Shown: piece by piece, positions 1 through 7,657 of the stretch | Layout: each line of letters starts with the position of its first letter | Numbering within the stretch: the stretch's first letter is position 1 | From: Coriobacteriales bacterium | Lineage (GTDB): Bacteria; Actinomycetota; Coriobacteriia; Coriobacteriales; UBA8131 | Length of the DNA stretch: 23,633 bases | Assembly (NCBI GenBank): GCA_031274985.1 | Contig: JAISPK010000064.1 | Location: 1-23,633, forward strand | Direction: 5' to 3' | The notes under the pieces: model-generated | The model's input: only the letters and a program-made list of their open reading frames with translations | The model's database searches: none | Told to the model about the DNA's origin: nothing | Position numbers and translations under genes: made by a program

Positions 1-318
1 TTTGGCCGTCTGGGCTGGATCGCTGACTATCCCATCATGGACAACTTCCTCTATCCGTTGTTCTTTACCGGTACCGGCGACAATCGTTCTCAGTACTCCA
101 ATACGAAGTTCGATCAAAAGATCATGAAGGCCCGCACCATCACCGATACGGCTGCCCGTCTGGCCGCCTATCAGGAAGCCGATGCTCTGCTTGCCGAGGA
201 TTGCGTTGTTGCTCCGGTCATGTTCTATGCCCACCGCCACATTGGCTCAGAGGCGCTGAAGGACTTTTTCTTCTCGCCCAACATGAAGGCTACGCTCAAC
301 AAGGCAAATCTCGCATAA
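1..318 (+). CDS. Peptide ABC transporter substrate-binding protein, C-terminal fragment (family 5)
   Basis: Frame 1 is open from the first base of the window, so the gene starts upstream and only the last 105 residues are seen, ending at TAA 316-318. The segment GWIADYPIMDNFLYPLF followed by a short acidic/Gly stretch and an SN(T) step is typical of the C-terminal lobe of family-5 solute-binding proteins (OppA/DppA type), where the A/D-Y-P-D-NF motif lines the peptide cleft. The region around AYQEADALLAEDCVVAPVMF is the usual C-terminal helix and strand. A strong stem-loop follows, and then the permease and ATPase genes of the same transporter type, so this is very likely the binding protein of the oppBCDF cassette at 499-4578. 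The exact peptide preference cannot be told from this fragment. Confidence 0.9.
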   Translation, partial: FGRLGWIADYPIMDNFLYPLFFTGTGDNRSQYSNTKFDQKIMKARTITDTAARLAAYQEADALLAEDCVVAPVMFYAHRHIGSEALKDFFFSPNMKATLNKANLA

Positions 319-360
319 AGAGCGCACTTCTTACGTCATACGCCCGTTACTCGGGTTAAA

Positions 361-398
361 ACAAAAGAGGCCGGGAGCAATCCCGGCCTCTTTTGTTT
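361..398 (+). terminator. Intrinsic terminator / stem-loop between binding protein and permease genes
   Basis: Positions 361-376 and 381-396 form a perfect 16-bp inverted repeat around a GCAA (GNRA-type) tetraloop. The core is GAGGCCGGGA/TCCCGGCCTC and the right arm ends in TTTTG with further Ts to 398. The A-rich start of the left arm makes it potentially bidirectional. It begins 42 bases after the stop of the binding-protein gene. By position it would end most transcripts there, or let a fraction through to the permease genes. Confidence 0.85.
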
Positions 399-441
399 GC
401 GCTTGCGATCATCTTCTTTGCGCAGGAAGGCCCGACAATCG

Positions 442-449
442 TGTACAAT
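442..449 (+). promoter_or_regulatory. Candidate -10 element (TACAAT) upstream of oppB
   Basis: TACAAT at 444-449 matches the -10 consensus at 5 of 6 positions and is preceded directly by TG (442-443). No good -35 lies at 16-18 bp (CGCAGG region), so it would be a weak promoter if real. It sits after the terminator and 49 bases before the chosen oppB start, so it could drive the permease genes independently of the binding protein. Pattern-based guess only. Confidence 0.3.
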
Positions 450-498
450 ACAAAGGCTCTTTGAAGCAATTATTAACCACACGATCAAGAAGGTATTT

Positions 499-1479
499 GT
501 GCTTGCTTATATAGGAAAGCGAATACTGCAGTTCATCCCTGTTTTTATCGGTGTTACGCTGATATTGTTCTTTCTCCGTGCGGTGATTCCGGGGGACCCC
601 ATCAGGATGATTGCCGGCGAAAAAGCGGTTCCTGAGGCAATTTACCAGCAGATCGTTGCGCAAAACCATCTCAATGAGCCAATCTACGTGCAGTATGGCT
701 ACTACGTCAACGATCTGCTGCACGGCGATCTGGGCACCTCGTATCATAAGCACAAGACCGTTGTTGCCATCTTTGCAGAAAAACTCCCTTACAGCGCCCG
801 TCTGGCCTTATGCGCCATTTGTATCGAGATTGTCATCGGTATTGCCGTCGGAATTATCTCGGCTATAAAGAAGTACTCCTTTATAGATGCCCTGGTTACT
901 GTTTCAACCGCTATCCTTGTGTCAATGCCCGCTTTTTGGCTGGGCATGATCTTGCAGATATTCTTTGGCATTGCCTTAAAAGACCTCACCGGAGGCCTGC
1001 TTTCTTTGCCTATTTCGGGAGCAGGCGGGCCAATCAGCAACTACCCCGCCTGGATGCACTACATCCTGCCTTCGATAACCCTGGCCTCGGTCTCTCTGGC
1101 TTTTGCCGCGCGCATCATGCGCTCCCAGCTCCTTGAGGTCATGAACGCTGACTATATCCGTACGGCACGGGCCAAGGGACTTTCCAAGGCGGCCGTCATC
1201 TGGAAACACGCCCTCAAAAATGCCATGATTCCCGTAGTCACCTTCATCGGAATCGACTTCGGAGTCATGCTGGGAAGCGCCATCCTCACCGAGACCATCT
1301 TCAACTGGCCGGGTATCGGCTCCGAGATAGTCAGGGCAATCGGGCAGCGGGACTGGCCCATTGTCATGGGCGGGGTAATCCTGGTAGTGACAATCGTTGT
1401 GCTGATCAATCTCATCGTTGACATCAGTTATGCCTACTTCGACCCACGGATCCGCTATAAGAAAAAGGCGGGTGATTGA
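499..1479 (+). CDS. oppB: Oligopeptide/dipeptide ABC transporter permease, OppB/DppB family
   Basis: Inner-membrane permease subunit of a peptide importer (binding-protein-dependent transport family), pairing with OppC to form the translocation path. The chosen start is GTG 499, with AGAAGG five bases upstream. The product (326 residues) then begins with the canonical LAYIGKRILQFIPVFIGVTL first membrane helix, as OppB proteins do. The frame is open further upstream to a TTG at 397, but that would run through the terminator. The PGDP motif follows helix 1, a Gly-Asp-Leu-Gly-Thr-Ser-Tyr segment lies near residues 76-82, and the EAA coupling loop (DYIRTARAKG...) is at about residues 218-246. Length and motifs are normal for the family. 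The stop is one base before the oppC start, so the genes are translationally coupled. Confidence 0.93.
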   Translation: MLAYIGKRILQFIPVFIGVTLILFFLRAVIPGDPIRMIAGEKAVPEAIYQQIVAQNHLNEPIYVQYGYYVNDLLHGDLGTSYHKHKTVVAIFAEKLPYSARLALCAICIEIVIGIAVGIISAIKKYSFIDALVTVSTAILVSMPAFWLGMILQIFFGIALKDLTGGLLSLPISGAGGPISNYPAWMHYILPSITLASVSLAFAARIMRSQLLEVMNADYIRTARAKGLSKAAVIWKHALKNAMIPVVTFIGIDFGVMLGSAILTETIFNWPGIGSEIVRAIGQRDWPIVMGGVILVVTIVVLINLIVDISYAYFDPRIRYKKKAGD

Positions 1480-1480
1480 T

Positions 1481-2434
1481 ATGGCCTCTGACAGCATGCT
1501 CTCGATGTCTCAGAACCCCAAGAAAAACAAGCGTAAAAACAAAAAATCTCAGAAGACCGAGGTGAGGCAGAACCGCACGCTTTGGAGTGATGCTTCGCGC
1601 AGGTTGCGCAAGAACAAGCTGGCCGTCTTTGGTTTTTGCTGGATAATCTTCATGATTCTCCTGGCTGTGAGTGCTGATTTGTGGGTTCCCTACGTGTTGG
1701 GCTCCTCGACCTTCGTTGATACCACCACAACTGCGGTGATGAAGAACAATGCACCCTCGTTCCAGCACCCCTTTGGTACTGACAGCCTTGGGCGCGATGA
1801 GCTGGCACGGGTCATCTATGGAGCACGGATCTCTATGTCCGTTGGCGTTATTGCGGTGTCCATCTCGGTGGTCATCGGCCTGATACTTGGCACTTCAGCG
1901 GCCTATTTCGGAGGGGTATGGGACTCGGTCATCATGCGCGCTACCGATATCTTCATGGCTTTTCCCTACGTTCTTCTGGCCATTGCGCTGCTTGCAGCAC
2001 TCGGACCGAGTTTCATCAACATGTTCATCGCCATCGGTTTGATTGGATGGTCCACCATTGCCCGGGTGATCCGCGGAGTAATCCTCCAGATAAAAGAGAA
2101 CGACTATGTCTCGGCTGCCCGTGCTTTAGGCGCCAGTAATCTCCGGATTATCGTACGGCACATACTCCCCAACTCCATTGCCCCCGTGGTGGTCTACGCC
2201 ACAATGGGCATCGGCACCGCCGTCATCTCCGAGGCTGCACTCAGCTTCTTGGGTCTGGGCATCCAGCCTCCGACTCCGTCATGGGGCCTGATGCTCGCTG
2301 AAGCCCAGCAGTATATGCTGGTGGCTCCCTGGCTGGTGGTTTTTCCCGGCCTGGCTATCTTGCTTACCGTGCTCTCTTTTACCCTGCTCGGCGATGGCCT
2401 GCGTGATGCCATGGATGTAAAGTTGACGGACTGA
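1481..2434 (+). CDS. oppC: Oligopeptide/dipeptide ABC transporter permease, OppC/DppC family
   Basis: Second membrane subunit of the importer. ATG 1481 lies one base after the oppB stop, with a purine-rich AAAAAGGCGGG stretch upstream. It gives 317 residues, whereas the longer in-frame start at 1418 would overlap oppB by 62 bases. The N-terminus (about residues 13-43) is strikingly Lys/Arg-rich, a cytoplasmic tail before the first helix (about 47-65). The OppC signature HPFGTDSLGRDELARVIYG lies at about 96-114, and the EAA loop (DYVSAARALG...) at about 209-236, where the ATPases dock. The C-terminal half carries the FLGLGIQPPTPSWG motif typical of OppC/DppC. The next gene starts one base after the stop. 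Confidence 0.93.
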   Translation: MASDSMLSMSQNPKKNKRKNKKSQKTEVRQNRTLWSDASRRLRKNKLAVFGFCWIIFMILLAVSADLWVPYVLGSSTFVDTTTTAVMKNNAPSFQHPFGTDSLGRDELARVIYGARISMSVGVIAVSISVVIGLILGTSAAYFGGVWDSVIMRATDIFMAFPYVLLAIALLAALGPSFINMFIAIGLIGWSTIARVIRGVILQIKENDYVSAARALGASNLRIIVRHILPNSIAPVVVYATMGIGTAVISEAALSFLGLGIQPPTPSWGLMLAEAQQYMLVAPWLVVFPGLAILLTVLSFTLLGDGLRDAMDVKLTD

Positions 2435-2435
2435 C

Positions 2436-3584
2436 ATGAGCGCTCATACCAACAAAGTCGCAAACGTGCACGCTGCTGCTGATGGAGAGGCGGGCGCCTT
2501 ACCGGGCGCTGAAGCTGTCCGCGAAGCCGCCTTTGACGAGAACGCGGACCTGCTCAAAGTCACCGATCTCAAGATGTACTTCAATACCCCTGACGGAGTT
2601 GTCAAGGCGGTTGACGGGGTCACCTTCACCCTCAATCTGGGAGAGACCCTGGGCATCGTGGGTGAATCCGGATGCGGCAAATCGGTAACCGCCATGACCA
2701 TCATGGGGCTTATCCCCATGCCTCCGGGCCAGATCCAGGGCGGCGATATCCTGTTTAAGGGTCAGTCCCTGCTCGCCATGCCAGAAAAGAACTTCCAAAA
2801 GATCCGCGGCAATAATATCGCCATGATATTCCAGGATCCGCTCTCCTCTCTCAACCCGGTCTATCGGGTGGGAAAACAGGTGGGAGAAGGCCTGAGGGTT
2901 CATAGGGGCTACAAGAAAAAGCAGGCACTGGCTCGTGCTGTTGAGCTTCTTGAACTGGTTGGTATCCCCAATGCTGCCCAGCGGGCGCGGGACTACCCGC
3001 ATCAGTTCTCCGGTGGTATGCGCCAACGTGCCATGATTGCCATGGCGCTGGCCTGCGACCCTGAGATCCTCATCGCCGATGAACCCACTACCGCTCTTGA
3101 CGTAACCATTCAGGCGCAGATACTCGAACTCATGGTGGATATTCAAAAGCGCACCGATTCGGCCATCATCATGATCACCCATGACCTGGGAGTCGTGGCG
3201 GATATGGCTGATCGTATCCTCGTTATGTACGCCGGAAAACCAGTGGAATACGGCACTGCCGATCAGATCTTCTATCAACCCCTCCACCCCTATACCTGGG
3301 GCCTGATGCGCTCGATACCCAAGAGGACGGTTGACGATGAAGGGCCGCTCACCCCCATCAAAGGCAATCCTCCCAGTTTGATAAATCTGCCTGAGGGTTG
3401 TGCCTTCTCGCCCCGATGCCCCTACGCACAGCCACAATGCTCAAAGAAAGCTCCCGTGTTAGCAGAGATCGAGGGCGCTCATGCCTCCTCCTGCTTCTTC
3501 TCTGCGGATCCCGCATTTTTGCTGAACTCCCCCGTCTTTGATAACAAAAACAAGGCACCGGCTGAGGGAGGACAAGATGTCTGA
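2436..3584 (+). CDS. oppD: Oligopeptide/dipeptide ABC transporter ATP-binding protein, OppD/DppD family
   Basis: Cytoplasmic ATPase energising the importer (382 residues). Motifs in order are Walker A GESGCGKS (76-83), Q-loop FQDP (132-135), ABC signature FSGGMRQR (191-198), Walker B ILIADEPT (211-218) and H-loop THD with His249. The C-terminal oligopeptide/dipeptide domain has the Cys pattern GCAFSPRCPYAQPQC (C322, C328, C335) plus C353, the arrangement linked in this family to an Fe-S cluster. Compared with typical OppD (about 330-350 residues) it has an extra Ala/Glu-rich N-terminal stretch of about 35 residues before the ABC domain. ATG 2436 is one base after the oppC stop. The 3' end overlaps the oppF start by 8 bases, which implies coupling. 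Confidence 0.93.
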   Translation: MSAHTNKVANVHAAADGEAGALPGAEAVREAAFDENADLLKVTDLKMYFNTPDGVVKAVDGVTFTLNLGETLGIVGESGCGKSVTAMTIMGLIPMPPGQIQGGDILFKGQSLLAMPEKNFQKIRGNNIAMIFQDPLSSLNPVYRVGKQVGEGLRVHRGYKKKQALARAVELLELVGIPNAAQRARDYPHQFSGGMRQRAMIAMALACDPEILIADEPTTALDVTIQAQILELMVDIQKRTDSAIIMITHDLGVVADMADRILVMYAGKPVEYGTADQIFYQPLHPYTWGLMRSIPKRTVDDEGPLTPIKGNPPSLINLPEGCAFSPRCPYAQPQCSKKAPVLAEIEGAHASSCFFSADPAFLLNSPVFDNKNKAPAEGGQDV

Positions 3585-4578
3585 GATCCTGCTCGAAGTC
3601 ACCAACCTGCACAAGGATTTCTCGGCCGGCAACACTATCGTCAGCAAACTGAGAAAGCACAAGGTCTCTGCAGTCAGTGGCGTCAGCTTCTTCATTGAGC
3701 GCGGTAAAACCATGGGCCTTGTGGGAGAGTCCGGTAGCGGTAAATCTACCATCGGGCGTTGCATCATACGGCTCATCGATCCCACCAGCGGAACCATCAA
3801 TTTTGAAGGCAGGGATGTGAGCAGTCTCAAGGGGCGCGACCTCTTTAACTTCAGACGGGAGACGCAGATTGTCTTTCAGGACCCGCAGGCCTCGCTGAAC
3901 CCCCGCATGACCATCGGTGAAATCGTCAGTGAACCGCTGATAATCCATAAAATCGGCACCAGAGCCGAGCGTACCACTACGGTCAAGGAGCTCCTCGAAA
4001 CGGTGGGCCTCAACCCCGAGCACATCAATCGCTACCCCCATGAGTTCTCTGGTGGCCAGCGCCAGCGTATCGGTATCGCCCGTGCCCTGGCACTCAAGCC
4101 AAAACTGATAATCTGCGATGAGCCGGTCTCGGCCCTCGACGTGTCTATCCAGGCACAGGTGCTTAATCTCCTTGACAGCCTGCAGGAGGAGTTTGGGCTC
4201 ACCTATCTCTTTATCGCTCATGATCTTGGTGTTGTGCAGCATGTGTCGGATACGGTTGCTGTTATGTATCTGGGAGTACTCGTTGAGACTGCGCCGGTGA
4301 ACCAACTCTACGCTGAACCCTGCCACCCCTACACGCAGAGCCTGCTTTCTGCGATTCCGGTTCCTGACCCGGAGGTACAGCGCACCCGCCAGCGCATCCT
4401 GCTCCAAGGCGAGATTCCCTCGCCTATCGACCCGCCCAGCGGTTGCCGCTTCCGCACACGGTGTCCCATCGCTCAGGATGTCTGTGCAAAGGAGCGCCCT
4501 GAGCTGCGCGAGCTCCCCGATGTTGCGCCCGGCCACTTCTGTGCCTGCCACTTTGCAAAGCCTCTCCCTTTGGGCTGA
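3577..4578 (+). CDS. oppF: Oligopeptide/dipeptide ABC transporter ATP-binding protein, OppF/DppF family
   Basis: Partner ATPase of OppD (333 residues). ATG 3577 is preceded by GAGGGAGG at a good distance and overlaps the oppD end by 8 bases; an upstream TTG at 3538 is less likely. Motifs are Walker A GESGSGKS (50-57), Q-loop FQDP (100-103), signature FSGGQRQR (157-164), Walker B IICDEP (178-183) and H-loop AHD with His215. The C-terminal domain has C290, C296, C303, C322 and C324, again the possible Fe-S pattern. It is last in the cassette. Its stop is only 9 bases from the stop of the convergent merR-type gene, with no obvious terminator in between. Confidence 0.93.
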   Translation: MSEILLEVTNLHKDFSAGNTIVSKLRKHKVSAVSGVSFFIERGKTMGLVGESGSGKSTIGRCIIRLIDPTSGTINFEGRDVSSLKGRDLFNFRRETQIVFQDPQASLNPRMTIGEIVSEPLIIHKIGTRAERTTTVKELLETVGLNPEHINRYPHEFSGGQRQRIGIARALALKPKLIICDEPVSALDVSIQAQVLNLLDSLQEEFGLTYLFIAHDLGVVQHVSDTVAVMYLGVLVETAPVNQLYAEPCHPYTQSLLSAIPVPDPEVQRTRQRILLQGEIPSPIDPPSGCRFRTRCPIAQDVCAKERPELRELPDVAPGHFCACHFAKPLPLG

Positions 4579-4587
4579 TTTTTCTCA

Positions 4588-5457
4588 CTACCTGCTCACC
4601 GCAACCGAGACCTGCGCCAGGTATTGCGAGGGATCCTTTGTACAGGTCTCCTCAAGCAGATACATGGTATACACCGGCCCGGAAGTGATTATTGAGTGTT
4701 CTCTTGCATAGGTTGCCAGTCTCTCAGGCAGATTGCCGAGTTCTCCATAATTGCCCCGGGTAAACCCGATTAAATACCTGCCCGACTCTATCTCGCAGTT
4801 TCCGGCGGGATCCATAGAGATAAAGTAGTCAGGCTGCCCGGGCGCTTTGAGAAAACCGGGCAGGCTCTCGTGCATTCCATAAATGGGAAAATTGAGATTG
4901 ATGCGCAGTAAATCGGCATTGCCACAGAACTTTATGAAGGACTCGTAGAATCGCTCCCCTTCTTTAAAGACATTCTTCAGCCCGCGGATATAGGCAAGGG
5001 ATTCCCTCTGCAACACCGTGATGTCGTTGAAACCTACCTGCTCAGCTCCGGGGGCTCTTGCCCTTGCCTCTTGTCTTATGCCATCGAGCACATAAAAGCC
5101 CTCGAGCGCTTGTATCCCTTCGTAGATCATCTCGCGCCGGGTATGGATGATGGAATAACAGTCGCGCAGACGTTGCATTTCTCTGTCCAGGAGTTTTTCT
5201 TGCTGCTCGATGAGCTTTGCGGTTTTCTCAGGGGAGCGATCCGTCATTTGGGCAATTGTTTTGAGGGGAACATTGAGGTTGCTCAAAACAGCTATGAAAT
5301 TTACGGCGACGATCTGCTCTGCCGTGTAGTAGCGATAATTGTTCTCAAGATCACGCTTGGCAGGGCTGAACAGTCCGATATCATCCCAATATCTGAGTGC
5401 AGTGGTTTCAATGCCGGAAAGCTGAGAAAACTCCTTGATTGTTAAATAGTCTTTCAT
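4588..5457 (-). CDS. MerR-family transcriptional regulator with BmrR/GyrI-like effector-binding domain
   Basis: A 289-residue one-component regulator. The N-terminal winged helix (residues 1-70) shows the MerR pattern: YLTIKEFSQLSGI, then LRYWDDIGLFSP and YRYYTAEQI. Residues 75-118 form the dimerising coiled coil. The C-terminal part (about 150-285) resembles GyrI-like/BmrR effector domains that bind bulky hydrophobic ligands, with GRYLIGFTRGNYGEL and MYLLEE near the end. Such proteins usually control multidrug efflux or their own gene, and no efflux pump is adjacent here, so the target is unknown. ATG (complement of 5455-5457) has AAGGA 11 bases upstream. A dyad overlapping its putative -10 (5476-5494) suggests autoregulation. 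Alternatively it may act on the neighbouring transporter or pilus genes; nothing in the sequence proves this. Confidence 0.88.
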   Translation of the reverse strand: MKDYLTIKEFSQLSGIETTALRYWDDIGLFSPAKRDLENNYRYYTAEQIVAVNFIAVLSNLNVPLKTIAQMTDRSPEKTAKLIEQQEKLLDREMQRLRDCYSIIHTRREMIYEGIQALEGFYVLDGIRQEARARAPGAEQVGFNDITVLQRESLAYIRGLKNVFKEGERFYESFIKFCGNADLLRINLNFPIYGMHESLPGFLKAPGQPDYFISMDPAGNCEIESGRYLIGFTRGNYGELGNLPERLATYAREHSIITSGPVYTMYLLEETCTKDPSQYLAQVSVAVSR

Positions 5458-5475
5458 GGCCCTGATAGTCCTTGG

Positions 5476-5521
5476 ATCACTCGTACCGAGTGATTATTTC
5501 ATTTTTTTATTGCTTGAACAA
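5476..5521 (-). promoter_or_regulatory. Candidate promoter and operator of the MerR-type gene
   Basis: Read on the minus strand, TTGTTC (5516-5521) is followed after exactly 17 bases by AATAAT (5493-5498), a 5/6 match to the -10. Immediately downstream and overlapping its last bases is a perfect 19-bp dyad, ATCACTCG-GTA-CGAGTGAT (5476-5494; the plus strand reads TAC in the centre). MerR-type activators usually have their dyad inside a 19-20 bp spacer between -35 and -10. Here it sits at the start site, which looks more like repression. Confidence 0.5.
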
Positions 5522-5562
5522 TGCCGGTCGCCACAGAGCGCATATCGTTATACCTTAGGACA

Positions 5563-5608
5563 TAAAAACACCGGAATGCTCGCGCGCCCCTGCATCTGAG
5601 CGCGCATT
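5563..5608 (-). terminator. Weak intrinsic terminator candidate after the pilus operon
   Basis: On the minus strand, just after and overlapping the stop of the last pilus gene, AATGCGCGCTCA (5597-5608) can pair with CGCGCGAGCATT-like sequence at 5576-5587 through a stem with a bulge. A GTGTTTTTATG tract follows (5561-5571). The stem is imperfect and the T-tract is short and set back, so read-through into the MerR gene is possible. Confidence 0.35.
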
Positions 5609-6671
5609 ACTCCTCTTTGCGCCCGGTGGTTCCCACAATCAAAAACAGCGCCGAGCCGCACACCAGCACCACCCCAACCGTCACCAACACCCGATAAAGA
5701 TCCCTGTTTGCTCCAACGCCGGTGTGAGGCCCCTGCGGTAAAGTCGAAGACCCCGGCGCGAGTCCGTCCGTCTCCCACTCAGGGCAATACCGGTTGTTAA
5801 AGATATAGCTTGTCACCGGCTTGTTCAGTCCGTTGGTTACCACCCGGGTGACCTTGAGCTGGCCTGCATCCTCTACCACCACATCGGTAATGGTATAAAC
5901 CGCTGTGTCGTAGGTGTATCCCGGTCTGGCTTCGTCTACCTCTGAGACCGTGTAATAATACACACCCGGTTTGTCATAGCTCCAAACGCCAAATGCAGCC
6001 TCGCCCGGGCCGATGATCTGAAGCGTCTTTACCCCGCAGACACTGCCTGCAGGCATGGGCTGAGAAGCTTCAAAGGCTGTAAGCAAAAAGCTAAAGGAAC
6101 AGTTATTGGCCGGGGTGCCAAACACCGTGTTCTTCACCAGCGGGTTAACCATGACGTGAGGGTCGCTTGCCAGTGCCTGATACGCATTGGCAAACGTGAC
6201 GGTCTCGGCCTTTTCTCCCTCTTCGTTGAACACCGCTATCTTTGCCTTGAGGGCCAGATCAACATACACCTCAACCAGGTATTTTCTCTTATCATAGGAG
6301 TAGCCTGGATTCTCCGCTGCAATCACCTGAAAGACTTCGTATCGGTATATGCCCTGTTGGTTTGCGTGAGACAAATCGAGATCGACGCTGGCGTTTCCGG
6401 TTATCGCAAACGTGTTCTCTTGATCATCGCTCCCGCCGAGTAAAAGGTTCACGGGGTCAAGCGGCACCAACCGATAGTGAAAGGTGGCCTCCGCGCCAGC
6501 AGAGGAGGCCACAAATACCTGATGTACCGTGATCATCGATGGATTCTGCGCTGCACAGGCAAGAACCGGAGCCCAAAAAACGCCGGTGGGCAATGCCAGG
6601 ATGAATACCGTCACAAACGCCACAAATGCGCCCAATAACCTTCGTTTTGTTTTGCTCAAAGGCTTATTCAT
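5607..6671 (-). CDS. FctB-like minor/anchor pilin with two Spy0128-type domains
   Basis: A 354-residue secreted surface protein, last gene of the pilus operon, starting at ATG (complement 6669-6671) inside the sortase stop region (8-base overlap). It has a signal peptide (residues 1-40, LACA|A), two tandem FctA/T-antigen-type domains (about 43-165 and 172-297) and a C-terminal sorting region: GPHTG (314-318), hydrophobic segment (328-347) and RKEE tail. Domain 2 has the isopeptide set: Lys180 (LVKNTV), Glu244 (YTVSEV) and Asn293 (FNNRY). Domain 1 aligns but carries His50 where Lys is expected and Gln115 in place of Glu, so it should not form the bond. By analogy with streptococcal FctB, it probably joins the pilus base to the cell wall through the housekeeping sortase. 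The gene assignment rests on architecture and order, not on sequence search. Confidence 0.8.
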   Translation of the reverse strand: MNKPLSKTKRRLLGAFVAFVTVFILALPTGVFWAPVLACAAQNPSMITVHQVFVASSAGAEATFHYRLVPLDPVNLLLGGSDDQENTFAITGNASVDLDLSHANQQGIYRYEVFQVIAAENPGYSYDKRKYLVEVYVDLALKAKIAVFNEEGEKAETVTFANAYQALASDPHVMVNPLVKNTVFGTPANNCSFSFLLTAFEASQPMPAGSVCGVKTLQIIGPGEAAFGVWSYDKPGVYYYTVSEVDEARPGYTYDTAVYTITDVVVEDAGQLKVTRVVTNGLNKPVTSYIFNNRYCPEWETDGLAPGSSTLPQGPHTGVGANRDLYRVLVTVGVVLVCGSALFLIVGTTGRKEE

Positions 6672-7617
6672 CGTCTTCGTGGCCTGTCTGCTCTTGTCTC
6701 TTTCGTTCTTTGAGAGAGATGTGCACGAGAGTACCCACGGTTAAGAATATCGTTAAAAATCCGATAAGCAGCGGCGTCAGAAGCAGTGCCTGCGCATCCG
6801 GGCCGCAGTTTTTGCCGGTGCTCAGCAGCTCAGCTCCGCCAGCGACAGCGCTCTCTTGCAAAGTGTCCTTGAATACCTCGTCGCTGATCCTGCCCACGAG
6901 GATATCCCGCCCGTTGGTGGTACTCGACGAGCAGGTAGCGAGAAGGATGAAGCGGTCTTCTGCCAAAACAGAAATGCTCCGGGTATACAGCGCCTTCGCC
7001 AGCAAATCACTCAAATAATCCTGCTGTGCTTCTGCTCCTTTGACCTTGGCGCTGAACAACGCCTGGTCGTAAGCGTCTGTATGCACAAAGGCAAAGAATT
7101 CGAGTCCGTGATCGTTGCCGTCAAAGTAGAGATTCCCATACCGGCACGTGTCAAAAACCTGCTTCCTGGCAAAGCTTCCGATCTCGCCGAACATCGCTTT
7201 TTTCTCCATGTGATGGCCGTACAAGAGACTATTGAAGTCACTGAAATCCCTGCTGTTGCCACAATCCAGGAAGATCGCTCCGGTTAGGGAATACAGGCCC
7301 TCCGCATTGGTGTTGACGTATTTCATGTTGTCATGCCCCTGTACAACCGGGTAGTCAATATGCGTCCCGAATACGGTGAGCCAGGCAAACACCTCGGGGT
7401 TAAGGGCCTGTAGTTCTTTAAAGGTTTTACCCTTGTTTTGCTCTGTGGGTTTGTAGACTGCGTAGTTTGCACTGTCCGCAGCCTGATAGAGCTGCCGTGC
7501 GTCCCACAGGGCATACGCAGCAAAAACCAGCAGCACCACAATGACCACAAGCACCAGGAAGTTCAGGACGCTGTTGACGCCCTGCATCACCCTTCTTGCT
7601 GTTCCTGGCGCTCTCAT
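6664..7617 (-). CDS. srtB: Class B sortase, pilin-polymerising type
   Basis: A 317-residue membrane-anchored transpeptidase. The N-terminal membrane segment (about 17-38) is followed by the class B fold with FAWLTVFGTHIDYPVVQG (77-94). The catalytic residues are His135 in LLYGHHM, Cys229 in LATCSSST and Arg237 in NGRDILVGR. It sits between the FctA-type and FctB-like pilins, the place of the pilin polymerase SrtB/SrtC2 in streptococcal FCT loci, so its substrate is probably the TPTG signal of the upstream pilin. It has a second hydrophobic segment near the C-terminus (about 275-300) and a charged tail, which is unusual for class B and resembles class C pilin sortases. The start ATG 7617 has no clear ribosome site. 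ATG 7587 (residue 11), directly behind AGAAGGGTG, is an alternative. Confidence 0.9.
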   Translation of the reverse strand: MRAPGTARRVMQGVNSVLNFLVLVVIVVLLVFAAYALWDARQLYQAADSANYAVYKPTEQNKGKTFKELQALNPEVFAWLTVFGTHIDYPVVQGHDNMKYVNTNAEGLYSLTGAIFLDCGNSRDFSDFNSLLYGHHMEKKAMFGEIGSFARKQVFDTCRYGNLYFDGNDHGLEFFAFVHTDAYDQALFSAKVKGAEAQQDYLSDLLAKALYTRSISVLAEDRFILLATCSSSTTNGRDILVGRISDEVFKDTLQESAVAGGAELLSTGKNCGPDAQALLLTPLLIGFLTIFLTVGTLVHISLKERKRQEQTGHEDDE

Positions 7618-7657
7618 GCTTGCTGTTGCCTGTTCTCTTGCTCGCTTTTGCCTGCTC

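Noticed and set aside
397..498. N-terminal extension of oppB from TTG 397
   Set aside because: It would overlap the terminator, add a non-conserved basic stretch, and ignore the AGAAGG-GTG start at 499.
3358..4551. Long minus-strand frame (397 codons) opposite oppF
   Set aside because: Mirror of a strongly conserved ABC ATPase gene; low-complexity basic/Arg-rich translation without motifs.
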